Below are positions 56,746 through 63,951 of a DNA stretch of 64,000 nucleotides, one piece after another; within the stretch, counting starts at the first letter, position 1; each line of letters begins with the position of its first letter. Where the stretch lies: the NCBI GenBank assembly GCA_001507425.1, contig LMAJ01000004.1, forward strand, positions 365,365 to 429,364. The letters are read 5' to 3'. The position numbers were made by a program, and so were the translations under genes. Source of the stretch: Flavobacteriaceae bacterium CRH (GTDB lineage Bacteria > Bacteroidota > Bacteroidia > Flavobacteriales > Flavobacteriaceae). The notes under the pieces were generated by a model that did not search any database, was not told where the DNA came from, and was given only the letters and a program-made list of their open reading frames with translations.

Positions 56746-57189
56746 ATGAAAAATCCACCCGCAAAACCAAGTCAGTTAATTACAAGAGAATTTGCTCAAC
56801 AGCTTAATCTTAATTACAACAGCAAAAAGAAGACTACAGACCTAAAAGCGAAGTCTGCTGAAAAAGAAGATGCAAATGCCATTTGGTATTCTATAGAAGA
56901 ATTAGAAAGATACATTCATTATGTAAAAACAAGAGGAATAGAAGACGGATATAATGTTGACGGTATTCGTTTTTATTTTGGGGTTTATCCTGATGATGAA
57001 AAACATGGAGAAAAAGCCGGATTAACCACTTTATTTTTGGTTCCGACAGGTAAAAAAGCAAAAACAAACACGGCAAAAATTCAAAGTTTTGCTTTGGTCG
57101 AAGAAGTTGAAGAAGAATCAAGCGATATACAAAGCCTTGAGCCTATGAATTATGGCAATATTGGCAGACCGCCAAGTTTATTATACTAG
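56746..57189 (+). CDS. Hypothetical soluble protein, first gene of the sensor module
   Basis: 147 residues, no signal peptide. A basic N-terminal third is followed by a globular segment (IWYSIEELERYIHYVKTRG, VDGIRFYFGVYP, KAGLTTLFLVPTG) and an acidic low-complexity tail VEEVEEESSD. I do not recognise a family. It is 6 bp upstream of the membrane protein and thus in the same operon as a histidine kinase and a LuxR-type regulator, so it may be the output or a partner protein. Confidence 0.6.
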   Translation: MKNPPAKPSQLITREFAQQLNLNYNSKKKTTDLKAKSAEKEDANAIWYSIEELERYIHYVKTRGIEDGYNVDGIRFYFGVYPDDEKHGEKAGLTTLFLVPTGKKAKTNTAKIQSFALVEEVEEESSDIQSLEPMNYGNIGRPPSLLY

Positions 57190-57195
57190 AAAATT

Positions 57196-57843
57196 ATGTT
57201 TGAATTTTTAAGATCTTATATTATCTATTTAGCTTTATTATCAGGAATTATTGGTTTGATTTCGTTTCACAAACTTCCTGGTAAAAAAGCTAAATCTTTA
57301 GTTATTTTAATTTGGTTTTCGGTACTAACAGAATTTGTTGGCTATTATTTTACTTATTGGACAGGCTTATTAAACTATTATGTTTACAATTGCTATATGC
57401 TTATAAGTTTTTCAGCTTATATACTACTTCTGAGAAGTCTTTTACTCAAACAGAATAACAAAATATCAGCCCTTTTATTTTTAATTTTGTATGTGTTTTC
57501 TTTTTTTCTGAATATTATTTATTTCAAAGAAGACATCAACAAATCATTTATTTACAGCTTTGCCGTTGGCGTTCTTGTAGTTATGATATTATCTTGCTTA
57601 TATTTGGTAGAGATTTTTAATTCTGACAAAATATTGAACTTTAAAAAATCAGTTTTTTTTTGGTACATATTAGGCATTCTATTATTTCACGTTCCTTTCC
57701 TGCCTTTCATGCTTGCCATTAAATGGTTTTTGATAAAACAAGATGATTCAATATTTAGTTTAGTATTGTTTCTTTTGAATTTTCTAACACATAGTTGCTT
57801 TATTATTGGATTTATATGGAGCGAAAAGAAGTACAATTATTAG
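57196..57843 (+). CDS. Polytopic membrane protein of the sensor module
   Basis: 215 residues, about seven hydrophobic helices (near 6-24, 33-53, 58-80, 93-111, 118-141, 153-176, 187-208), with short charged loops. No recognised family. Located between the hypothetical soluble gene and the histidine kinase, and its 3' end overlaps the kinase start, a strong sign of coupling. Possibly the membrane sensor for the kinase, since the kinase has only one membrane helix and little periplasmic part. Confidence 0.7.
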   Translation: MFEFLRSYIIYLALLSGIIGLISFHKLPGKKAKSLVILIWFSVLTEFVGYYFTYWTGLLNYYVYNCYMLISFSAYILLLRSLLLKQNNKISALLFLILYVFSFFLNIIYFKEDINKSFIYSFAVGVLVVMILSCLYLVEIFNSDKILNFKKSVFFWYILGILLFHVPFLPFMLAIKWFLIKQDDSIFSLVLFLLNFLTHSCFIIGFIWSEKKYNY

Positions 57844-58601
57844 TCATTTCGTTAGGTATTGTTTTCTTAACTTTACTGATAACGGTACTTGTTATATTCT
57901 TTTATTTTTTGAAAAAAAAGAACAATTATCTGGTTGAAAAAATGGAAGCCGAGCTTTATTTTCAATCAGAATTAATTAAAACCCGAATTGAGATTAAAGA
58001 TCAGACCCTTTCTGAAATCAGTAAGGAACTGCATGACAATATTGGGCAAATTGTATCTGTTGGCATTATGCAGCTCAACATGTACATTAACAGCGGAAAA
58101 GCTATTCAGGGAAATGAATTACACGATTTAAAAGAAATTTTAGCTAAATCTCTTGACGAAATCAGGATTTTATCCCGAATTATAAATAAAGACAATTTAC
58201 TGCAAAGCGATTTTATACAAGCCATAAAACAAGATCTTGAGCGCATAAAAAAGCTTAAAAAAATTCAATACAAGTACACGCTTTCCGGCGAAATACCGAT
58301 AATTAATCAGGAACATGATTTGTTTATTTATCGGATTTTTCAGGAAGCTTTGCACAATAGCCTGAAACACTCTCATAGCGATATGTTTGAAGTAAATATT
58401 AAAACAACCAAAAATGTTTTTTGTCTAAAATTTAAAGATTTTGGAATTGGTTATGATCCGCAGAAGATAAATTCAGGACTCGGATTAATCAATATGAAAT
58501 TAAGGGCCAAATTAATTGGAGCTACATTAATTATGCACTCAAATGCATCAGGAACCACTGTAACCTTAGAATATCCTTTAACTAAAGCTAATGAAACCTA
58601 A
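57816..58601 (+). CDS. Sensor histidine kinase, NarL/DegS type
   Basis: 261 residues from ATG at 57816 (overlap of 28 bp with the previous gene; an earlier start at 57795 is possible). One membrane helix (about 8-35), HisKA_3 dimerisation domain with phospho-His73 in SKELHDNIGQIVSVG, and HATPase_c with QEALHNSLKHSHS (N box), DFGIGYDP (G1) and GLGLINMKLRAK (G2). There is no sensor domain of its own, so the preceding polytopic protein may provide the signal. Phosphorylates the adjoining LuxR-type regulator. Confidence 0.9.
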   Translation: MERKEVQLLVISLGIVFLTLLITVLVIFFYFLKKKNNYLVEKMEAELYFQSELIKTRIEIKDQTLSEISKELHDNIGQIVSVGIMQLNMYINSGKAIQGNELHDLKEILAKSLDEIRILSRIINKDNLLQSDFIQAIKQDLERIKKLKKIQYKYTLSGEIPIINQEHDLFIYRIFQEALHNSLKHSHSDMFEVNIKTTKNVFCLKFKDFGIGYDPQKINSGLGLINMKLRAKLIGATLIMHSNASGTTVTLEYPLTKANET

Positions 58602-59235
58602 AAATAAAATTATAATTGTAGACGATCATTTGTTGTTTTCGCAATCGCTGGAACTTTTGATCAATAGTTTTAAAGATTTTGAAGTCATTAATCACTTCGA
58701 GAATGGCAAAGTGTTTATTTCGTACTTACAGGAAAATGTTGATACAGAAGCTGATTTAATTTTATTAGATGTTAATATGCCTGTTTTAGACGGTATTAGC
58801 ACCATGAAATGGATTAAGGAAAACATGCCGGAACTTAGGGTTATTGCTTTATCTGTAAATGATGATGAAGAAGTTATTATAAAAATGATTACCAACGGTG
58901 CCAAAGGCTATTTACTTAAAGATACTTCGCCGGAAATTTTTAGGGACGCCATTGAATCTGTAATTCAAAAAGGTTTTTATTTTACCGAATTAGTATCGGG
59001 AATGCTGGTTAAAAAAGCGAATGATGACTCTAAAAAAGTGAATTTAAAAGAAAAAGAAATCGTTTTTATAAAACATGCCTGTACTGAAAAAACATACAAG
59101 GAAATCGCTTCAGAAATGTGTTTAAGCCCCAAGACAATTGATGGCTATCGCGAATGTTTATTTGATAAACTCGAAATTAAAACCCGAATTGGATTGGTTT
59201 TATACGCCATAAAACACAAAATTGTCTTAGTTTAA
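58591..59235 (+). CDS. LuxR/NarL-family response regulator
   Basis: 214 residues. Receiver domain with DD at 11-12 and phospho-acceptor Asp60 (LILLDVNMPVLDG), Lys in YLLKDTSPE, and the C-terminal LuxR-type helix-turn-helix (LKEKEIVFIKHACTEKTYKE...MCLSPKTIDGYRECLFDKL, about 150-212). Overlaps the kinase gene by 11 bp. Last gene of the module; a terminator overlaps its stop codon. Confidence 0.93.
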   Translation: MKPKNKIIIVDDHLLFSQSLELLINSFKDFEVINHFENGKVFISYLQENVDTEADLILLDVNMPVLDGISTMKWIKENMPELRVIALSVNDDEEVIIKMITNGAKGYLLKDTSPEIFRDAIESVIQKGFYFTELVSGMLVKKANDDSKKVNLKEKEIVFIKHACTEKTYKEIASEMCLSPKTIDGYRECLFDKLEIKTRIGLVLYAIKHKIVLV

Positions 59236-59254
59236 ATATAAACTAAGACAATTT
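59218..59254. terminator. Bidirectional terminator overlapping the response regulator stop
   Basis: AAATTGTCTTAGTTTA (in the coding end) pairs with TAAACTAAGACAATTT (59239-59254), 16 bp with a loop of about 4-5 nt, then T-run. Uses the last codons of the regulator as its left arm; also suits the convergent lipoprotein gene at 59273. Confidence 0.88.
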
Positions 59255-59272
59255 TTATTTTTAAAGATACTT

Positions 59273-60049
59273 TTATTTGAATTCGACTAACTTATCGTTT
59301 GCTAAATCATATTTATATAATTTATTAGTTAAAATATCTAAATACAGCGTTTGAAGAATAGAAGAATTATGTTCAAAATCAGTTGAAATTGCTAAAACAT
59401 AATATGATTTATCTCCTCTGTCTTTTTCTTCAATAGAATAAGAGAAATTGGCTTCCGGATCTTTTATTGCTGTCTTTACAGCTTCATTTTTAGAATTTGC
59501 CAAATAATATTCAATTTCAGTAGATAAGTAATCCTGAAAATCAACTGTATACGTGTCTTGTTTTTCAGAATTCCATTTTATGGGTTTCTTATATTTTTTG
59601 CGAAACAAACTTACCGGACCGTCTTTTACTTTTTTTGCCGTAATAAGCCATTCGCCAAAATCTTGTTTTTCTCCATCTCCGGCTTCATAAATAGTATCCA
59701 TTTTCCATTTTACGTCAAGTACATCACCTCTTTTGAATATACCAGAACCTTCAAGATTAGTATAAAATGAAACTAATTTTTTGTTTTTTTGAACTGTAAA
59801 CAAAGCATAATCACCATTGCCGTCAAAATTTACAAATTCAACCTGATCAGAATATGTTTCTTCGGTTTTTAATTTTTCATTTGGCCTAAGATCGCTAACT
59901 AAGTTTTCGTTTGAAGCAATATTGGTTGATTGCTTTATATTTGTAGTATCTTTTTGAGCTGTTTTCTCTGTATTTTCAGCAGTTGTTTCTTTGTTATCTT
60001 TACAAGAAATTAATAATACAAAGAGCGCTAAACAATAAAATTGCTTCAT
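59273..60049 (-). CDS. Hypothetical lipoprotein, 258 aa
   Basis: N-terminal signal MKQFYCLALFVLLISC with lipobox Cys16, then a Thr/Lys/Glu-rich linker (KDNKETTAENTEKTAQKD). The mature domain (about 60-258) is beta-rich and predicted globular (VEFVNFDGNGDYALFTVQ, GSGIFKRGDVLDVKWKMD, KVKDGPVSLFRKKYKKPIKW). No family recognised. Expected in the outer-membrane or periplasmic face. Single gene. Confidence 0.75.
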   Translation of the reverse strand: MKQFYCLALFVLLISCKDNKETTAENTEKTAQKDTTNIKQSTNIASNENLVSDLRPNEKLKTEETYSDQVEFVNFDGNGDYALFTVQKNKKLVSFYTNLEGSGIFKRGDVLDVKWKMDTIYEAGDGEKQDFGEWLITAKKVKDGPVSLFRKKYKKPIKWNSEKQDTYTVDFQDYLSTEIEYYLANSKNEAVKTAIKDPEANFSYSIEEKDRGDKSYYVLAISTDFEHNSSILQTLYLDILTNKLYKYDLANDKLVEFK

Positions 60050-60079
60050 TTGTGACTTGGGTTTAAAATTACAGTTTAA

Positions 60080-60592
60080 TTAATAGGTTATTGCAGCAAA
60101 TATAGGGTTGTTCTTTATTTTTTCCCTTCCATTAAGGAAAGAAAGTTCCATTAAAAAATTAAACTGTACTATTTCGCCGCCAAGTTCATTTACTAACTCT
60201 TCAAGCGCTTTTGCTGTTCCCCCAGTTGCTAGAACATCATCATGAATTAAAACTTTGTCTCCTTTTTGAATAGCATCTGTATGAATTTCTAATGAATCTG
60301 TACCATATTCTAATTCATAAGAAGCCGAAATAGTTGTAAAAGGAAGTTTTTTAGGTTTACGCACGGGAACAAAACCGGCATTTAACCGATCTGCTAATAA
60401 CATTCCGAAAAAAAAGCCTCGGCTTTCAGCTCCAATTACCTTATCTATTTTTTGTCCTTTTAAAGAATCAAGCAAAATTTTCAGGCATTCTTCTCTCGCA
60501 ATTGGGTCATTTAGTAGTGGCGTGATATCTTTAAACAAAATTCCTTCTTTAGGAAAGTCCTGAATATCACGTATATAATTTTCTAACTTCAT
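60080..60592 (-). CDS. apt: Adenine phosphoribosyltransferase
   Basis: 170 residues. N-terminal YIRDIQDFPKEGILFKDITPLL, purine-specific GAESRGFFFG, and PRPP-binding VLIHDDVLATGGTAKA near residue 120. Salvages adenine with PRPP to AMP. Typical length. Confidence 0.96.
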   Translation of the reverse strand: MKLENYIRDIQDFPKEGILFKDITPLLNDPIAREECLKILLDSLKGQKIDKVIGAESRGFFFGMLLADRLNAGFVPVRKPKKLPFTTISASYELEYGTDSLEIHTDAIQKGDKVLIHDDVLATGGTAKALEELVNELGGEIVQFNFLMELSFLNGREKIKNNPIFAAITY

Positions 60593-60620
60593 TTTTTTTT
60601 AATTTTATGTTATTTTCTTC

Positions 60621-60650
60621 TTGTTTATCTCACATTTATGCCTATATTTG
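60621..60650 (+). promoter_or_regulatory. Consensus promoter of tRNA-Arg (TTG-N19-TATATTTG)
   Basis: TTG at 60621-60623 and TATATTTG at 60643-60650 are separated by 19 bp, a full match to the Bacteroidota -33/-7 consensus, 55 bp upstream of the tRNA. Confidence 0.8.
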
Positions 60651-60705
60651 CACCCGCTAACAGCAATCAACAAAGGTATAAAAAATTACCTTATTGAAAA
60701 CAAAA

Positions 60706-60779
60706 GGCCTCGTGGCGCAACTGAATAGCGCACTTGATTACGGCTCAAGAGGTTACTGGTTTGAATCCAGTCGAGGTCA
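60706..60779 (+). tRNA. tRNA-Arg (anticodon ACG)
   Basis: A 74-nt cloverleaf: acceptor GGCCTCG with CGAGGTC, D stem GCGC/GCGC, anticodon stem CTTGA/TCAAG with loop TTACGGC giving anticodon ACG (reads CGN, Arg), T stem ACTGG/CCAGT, discriminator A. CCA is not encoded. The D loop is AACTGAATA and the T loop TTTGAAT, so the usually invariant G19 and C56 read A19 and T56. Own promoter and terminator. Its 3' side adjoins a recombinase remnant. Confidence 0.95.
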
Positions 60780-61068
60780 CTACTCGGGACAAAAGAAAAA
60801 TATCATCTTTTGTCCCGTTTTTTTTTGCTCGTAATCTGTTGTTTACCAGATAAATACAATTAACCATTTCATTGACCCTAGCGGTTTGGATTTTGTTTTC
60901 AAGAAATGTAAAATTTTCGGGGAAAATTAAACCAATTACCTCCCTCGAATCTGCTAAACTCGCATTATCAAAGGCGTCCCCAAGTTTTAAAAGGTTTTCC
61001 AATCCTGAGTTCGTTAAATACTCTATATTCCCCCTGTCGTCCTCTATATTTCCAATATCTTTTTCGAG
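60745..61068 (-). pseudogene. Serine site-specific recombinase, C-terminal fragment
   Basis: Only the last part of the coding region remains: the frame from about 61068 reads LEKDIGNIEDDRGNIEYLTN, then LENLLKLGDAF, REVIGLIFPENFTF and ARVNEMVNCIYLV, the C-terminal coiled-coil and tail of Bacteroidota serine recombinases (KLGDxFxNA...IGxxFPExxxF...xRxNE), followed by an unstructured NGTKDD tail that reads on through the tRNA terminator into tRNA-Arg. The catalytic N-terminal and zinc regions are missing. Its upstream end abuts a truncated RND adaptor. Evidence of an integrated and later rearranged element. Confidence 0.7.
60784..60827 (+). terminator. Terminator of the tRNA gene
   Basis: CGGGACAAAAGA and TCTTTTGTCCCG, 12-bp perfect stem with loop AAAATATCA, then a run of T. 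Directly downstream of tRNA-Arg. Confidence 0.9.
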
Positions 61069-61250
61069 ATTACATCTATGGTTTGTATAACACCGCTAAC
61101 CGTAGCAAATACGGTATATTGGTTTTCTGCTTTTATAACCCCCGAGGCATACACACTTTCGGTTATCGAACCAAGAGTCGGGATGGTGGTTTGGGTAGCC
61201 TCTTTACAGGATAAAAACACAAATAAAAGCAGTACTAGTAATTTTTGCAT
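61044..61250 (-). pseudogene. Truncated RND efflux periplasmic adaptor (N-terminal fragment)
   Basis: From ATG at 61250: a lipoprotein signal with lipobox FLSC (Cys15) and the HlyD-type start of the adaptor (ITESVYASGVIKAENQYTVFATVSGVIQTIDV). The frame then runs into unrelated DNA at about 61068-61075 and stops at 61044 after ISKKILEI. Full-length adaptors are about 350-400 residues. The membrane pump and outer-membrane channel are not present. Interpreted as a rearrangement scar joined to the recombinase fragment. Confidence 0.65.
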
Positions 61251-61379
61251 TGGTTATCCTTTGTTGTATGGTTTACTATTTTCAGATGCAGTAGCAGGGT
61301 ATGTCTTTAATATTATCCAAATTAAGCCTTTAACGACAAAATCAGCAGTAGTTTACTATTGCATCTTTTGCGCATATCG
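61251..61379. other. Non-coding spacer of the accessory region
   Basis: About 130 bp with no ORF of note. Contains two similar segments, gtttactattttcagatgcag (about 61270-61291) and gtttactattgcatctt (about 61352-61369). No terminator recognised. Confidence 0.35.
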
Positions 61380-61847
61380 CTAAGGTTTGGGCTCCACAAT
61401 AAGCCGGTTATCAATCGATCCTGTTCCCGGTGTTCTAGACACTATACGCTCGGCTTGTCTCTTTTGGTATAGTGAGGCCACAATGCCCAACAGCATTACA
61501 GCGGTTCCATCTACTTTTACAATAATATCTTTGGCTTTGATGGCCCAATTACGTCCCAATGCCTGCTCTATTCGCCTTTGCTCAACGGTATTATGCAGCT
61601 CTGATTTAACGATAATGTTATTCTCAACATCTTTTACACCCGTTAGATAACCTACAAAAGCCTGCGCGGTGAACTTTTGGTACAGCCATGGAACAGCTCC
61701 GGTAAGGGTAACATGACCATTTCGTACTGTTGCTTTTACCTGGTCTTTGGGTATGGACCAGTTGCTGTTTAAAACCGTACTGATTTCCTGCAAAAGATGC
61801 CTATCTGAAGCCTTCCCTTCTTTTTTTACTTCTGAGTCTGTTTTCAT
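61380..61847 (-). CDS. BON-domain protein (OsmY-like)
   Basis: 155 residues with two BON domains: about 18-80 (LQEISTVLNSNWSIPKDQVKATVRNG HVTLTGAV... in parts) and about 85-152 (IEQALGRNWAIKAKDIIVKVDGTAVMLLG). No visible signal peptide. BON domains bind membranes or surfaces and occur in stress-induced periplasmic proteins such as OsmY; a cytoplasmic form without a signal is less usual. Base composition is richer in G+C than the core part of the window. Neighbour of HAD and SHOCT genes in the island. Confidence 0.85.
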   Translation of the reverse strand: MKTDSEVKKEGKASDRHLLQEISTVLNSNWSIPKDQVKATVRNGHVTLTGAVPWLYQKFTAQAFVGYLTGVKDVENNIIVKSELHNTVEQRRIEQALGRNWAIKAKDIIVKVDGTAVMLLGIVASLYQKRQAERIVSRTPGTGSIDNRLIVEPKP

Positions 61848-61855
61848 AATATACG

Positions 61856-62656
61856 TTATAGTGTTGCTTTTTTAGGGCAGTTGCAGTTAAGGCCTTGCTT
61901 TGAGCAAAGGCTTTTGATGATCGTCTTTATTATTTTGGTGGTCTCCTTACTGTCTTTCACACGTATTGTTTCTATACCGGTTTTTATCACGGGATAGTCA
62001 TTGCCTTGCGGAAAAAGTGCATCGCCTATAAATTCCATAAGGCTAAAAGGTATCTTTAAGGTATCCCTTAATTTTGTCACAGCGTAGGCTTTGTCAATCC
62101 CTTTTTTGGTAACATCAATGGAGGTTGTACCGCCCAGCCTTATTGAAAATTCAGGAAGCAGCTGCTCGAGATTTTCTTTAATCTTTTTCCTTTTAGAGCG
62201 GTCCGCATCCCATTTTATCTTTTCATCCAGTGGTGCGCACTGCCCCAGGGCAGAGAACGTAATCTGGCTTGAGCGGTCTTCAATGAGCGGTCCCCATGTC
62301 TTTTCAGCAAGGACGCCCGCTTGTTTTACAGCGCTGTTTAAGGCGTTAATGATAGTGTCTTTTTCCGGGGCTGTAAGCTCATCGCAATACAATAATTTCC
62401 ATCCCTTTGAGTACTGATAAAATTGTGTACCACAAACCGGCAGCAATGATAAGCCGTGCAATTTGCAATCCTTAGGCAGGTTGGCTAAAAGCTGCATTTC
62501 AAACTGCTTCCAGCTGCCCCCGGATACAACGGCGACTTTGCACAGCTGTAATAAATTGGCAATCAGTATTCCCATTTGGGTATCTATAGGCAACTTACTT
62601 TGGCAAAGCGTGCCATCAAGGTCAAAAATAATTAGTTTTTTCACTGTTGTATTCAT
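61856..62656 (-). CDS. HAD-IIB family phosphatase
   Basis: 266 residues. HAD motif I DLDGTL near residue 12 (IIFDLDGTLC), motif II VVSGG near 45, motif III-like Lys in the C-terminal half ([12 protein letters not shown]) and motif IV GDALFPQGND near 222-231. The cap segment with LIEDRSSQITFSALGQCAP recalls phosphomannomutase-like and mannosyl-/sucrose-phosphate phosphatases of subfamily IIB. Ends with a NCNCPKK tail with two Cys. Substrate not known; likely a sugar phosphate. It starts 8 bp from the BON gene end, so the two are probably cotranscribed. Confidence 0.85.
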   Translation of the reverse strand: MNTTVKKLIIFDLDGTLCQSKLPIDTQMGILIANLLQLCKVAVVSGGSWKQFEMQLLANLPKDCKLHGLSLLPVCGTQFYQYSKGWKLLYCDELTAPEKDTIINALNSAVKQAGVLAEKTWGPLIEDRSSQITFSALGQCAPLDEKIKWDADRSKRKKIKENLEQLLPEFSIRLGGTTSIDVTKKGIDKAYAVTKLRDTLKIPFSLMEFIGDALFPQGNDYPVIKTGIETIRVKDSKETTKIIKTIIKSLCSKQGLNCNCPKKATL

Positions 62657-62700
62657 GTAAGAAGCACACCATGAGAATGTCCTTCAATTTGTGGTAAACC

Positions 62701-62913
62701 TTACCTTTGTTCAAGGATTTCCTTTTTTTCATTATATTCGGTGAGGTCAATTTGACCTGCTGCATACCGTTTTTGCAATAGATCCAGCGGTGTGCTTTTT
62801 GCATTTCGCTGTCCGGGTATATTATAGGGGACTGCAAATATCCAGATGAGCATTATCACCCACGCGATCCACCATATAAAACTCATACCCCAGTAATAAT
62901 TTGTATAATGCAT
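62701..62913 (-). CDS. SHOCT-domain small membrane protein
   Basis: 70 residues. One membrane helix (MSFIWWIAWVIMLIWIFAVP, about 9-28) followed by a short charged linker and the SHOCT motif LLQKRYAAGQIDLTEYNEKKEIL near the C-terminus. Such small proteins are common on mobile and stress islands; function unknown. Confidence 0.8.
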   Translation of the reverse strand: MHYTNYYWGMSFIWWIAWVIMLIWIFAVPYNIPGQRNAKSTPLDLLQKRYAAGQIDLTEYNEKKEILEQR

Positions 62914-62925
62914 ACTTTGCTTTTT

Positions 62926-63837
62926 TTAAATTTTAACAATCATTTTTCCTTCATTTGTACCTTCAAACAAATTCAGAAATGCCTGTGGTATATTCTCAAA
63001 GCCTTCGATTACTGTTTCGCTATAGACAAGCTTGCCTTCTTTGAGCCAAGAAGTAATTTTTTTTTCCGTTTCAACGAAATGTTCGCTAAAATCGCTGACT
63101 ATAAAACCGGTCATTGTAGCGCTTTTAGTCAATAGCAAAGGCTGTAAACGCGGTCCTGTTGCCTCGGCAGTATTATTGTAAAGTGAAATAGCACCGCAAA
63201 CCGGCAGGCGGGCATATTTATTGATATTGGCCAGTACAGCATCGGATATCTCTCCCCCAACATTGTCAAAGTATACATCGAAACCCTGGGGGCAGTATTT
63301 TTTAACAGCCTCATTAAGATCGGCAACCGTTTTGTAATTAATGGCATGGTCAAATTTAAATTTTGATTCCAGCAGCCTTACTTTTTCGTCAGAACCAGTG
63401 ATTCCCACAACCCTGCATCCAAGAAGTTTACCTATCTGTCCTACAACACTTCCAACTGCCCCTGCAGCGCCAGATATCACAAGTGTTTCACCTGCTTTTG
63501 GCCTGCCTGCCTGCATAAGCCCCAAATAGGCTGTAAGGCCTGTCATGCCTAAAATACCCAGATATACTGACAGACCCGTCCCCTGGTCGGTAATTTTAGT
63601 CAGGCTTTTTCCCGTAGAAAGCTGATATTGTTTCCAGTCCAGATTACCTGAAACAAAGGTCCCTGTTTTAAAATCAGCATTTTTACTTTCCATAACCTGT
63701 GCTATAACAGCCGATTGTATGGGCCTGTTTAATTCGAAAGACGGGACATAGGACTTACCATCATTCATCCTTCCGCGCAGGTAGGGATCTACAGAAATAT
63801 ATAATGATTTTAATAATACCTCGCCATCTGAGTGCAA
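62926..63837 (-). CDS. NADP-dependent oxidoreductase (leukotriene B4 dehydrogenase-like), 5' end cut by IS end
   Basis: The visible 303 residues cover the MDR/2-alkenal reductase-like fold: VSVDPYLRGRM-type start region (SLYISVDPYLRGRMND), the Rossmann GAAGAVGSVVGQIGKLLGCRV, QGFDVYFDNVGG, and the C-terminal end PQAFLNLFEGTNEGKMIVKI. Homologues have about 30 more N-terminal residues ahead of DGEVLLKSL; here that part is replaced by sequence belonging to the IS21-like terminal repeats at 63839-63951. The frame is open into that end, so some product could still form. Probably a disrupted gene. Confidence 0.75.
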   Translation of the reverse strand: MHSDGEVLLKSLYISVDPYLRGRMNDGKSYVPSFELNRPIQSAVIAQVMESKNADFKTGTFVSGNLDWKQYQLSTGKSLTKITDQGTGLSVYLGILGMTGLTAYLGLMQAGRPKAGETLVISGAAGAVGSVVGQIGKLLGCRVVGITGSDEKVRLLESKFKFDHAINYKTVADLNEAVKKYCPQGFDVYFDNVGGEISDAVLANINKYARLPVCGAISLYNNTAEATGPRLQPLLLTKSATMTGFIVSDFSEHFVETEKKITSWLKEGKLVYSETVIEGFENIPQAFLNLFEGTNEGKMIVKI

Positions 63838-63838
63838 A

Positions 63839-63951
63839 TTCTGGTAAAAGTGAGCATCCCATTCCGGTAAAAGAGAGCAATTGATTCCGGTTTAAAGTGA
63901 CCACCCTATTCTTGTAAAAAAGATCAGTTGATTCCGGTTCAAAGTGACCAC
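63839..63951. mobile_element. IS21-family terminal region (multiple ~23-bp terminal repeats), partial
   Basis: Read on the minus strand, five tandem degenerate repeats of about 23-24 nt follow the pattern xTGGTCaCTTTxAACCGGAAT + 3 nt: two near-consensus copies (GTGGTCACTTTGAACCGGAAT, GTGGTCACTTTAAACCGGAAT in two parts) and three diverged copies. This resembles the multiple terminal repeats of IS21-like elements in Bacteroidota. The transposase genes would lie to the right of the window. The oxidoreductase gene loses its normal 5' end here. Confidence 0.6.

Noticed and set aside
60745..60790. Recombinase C-terminal residues encoded inside the tRNA
   Set aside because: The frame reads on through the terminator into the tRNA by chance of the insertion site; it is not evidence of a conserved protein end.
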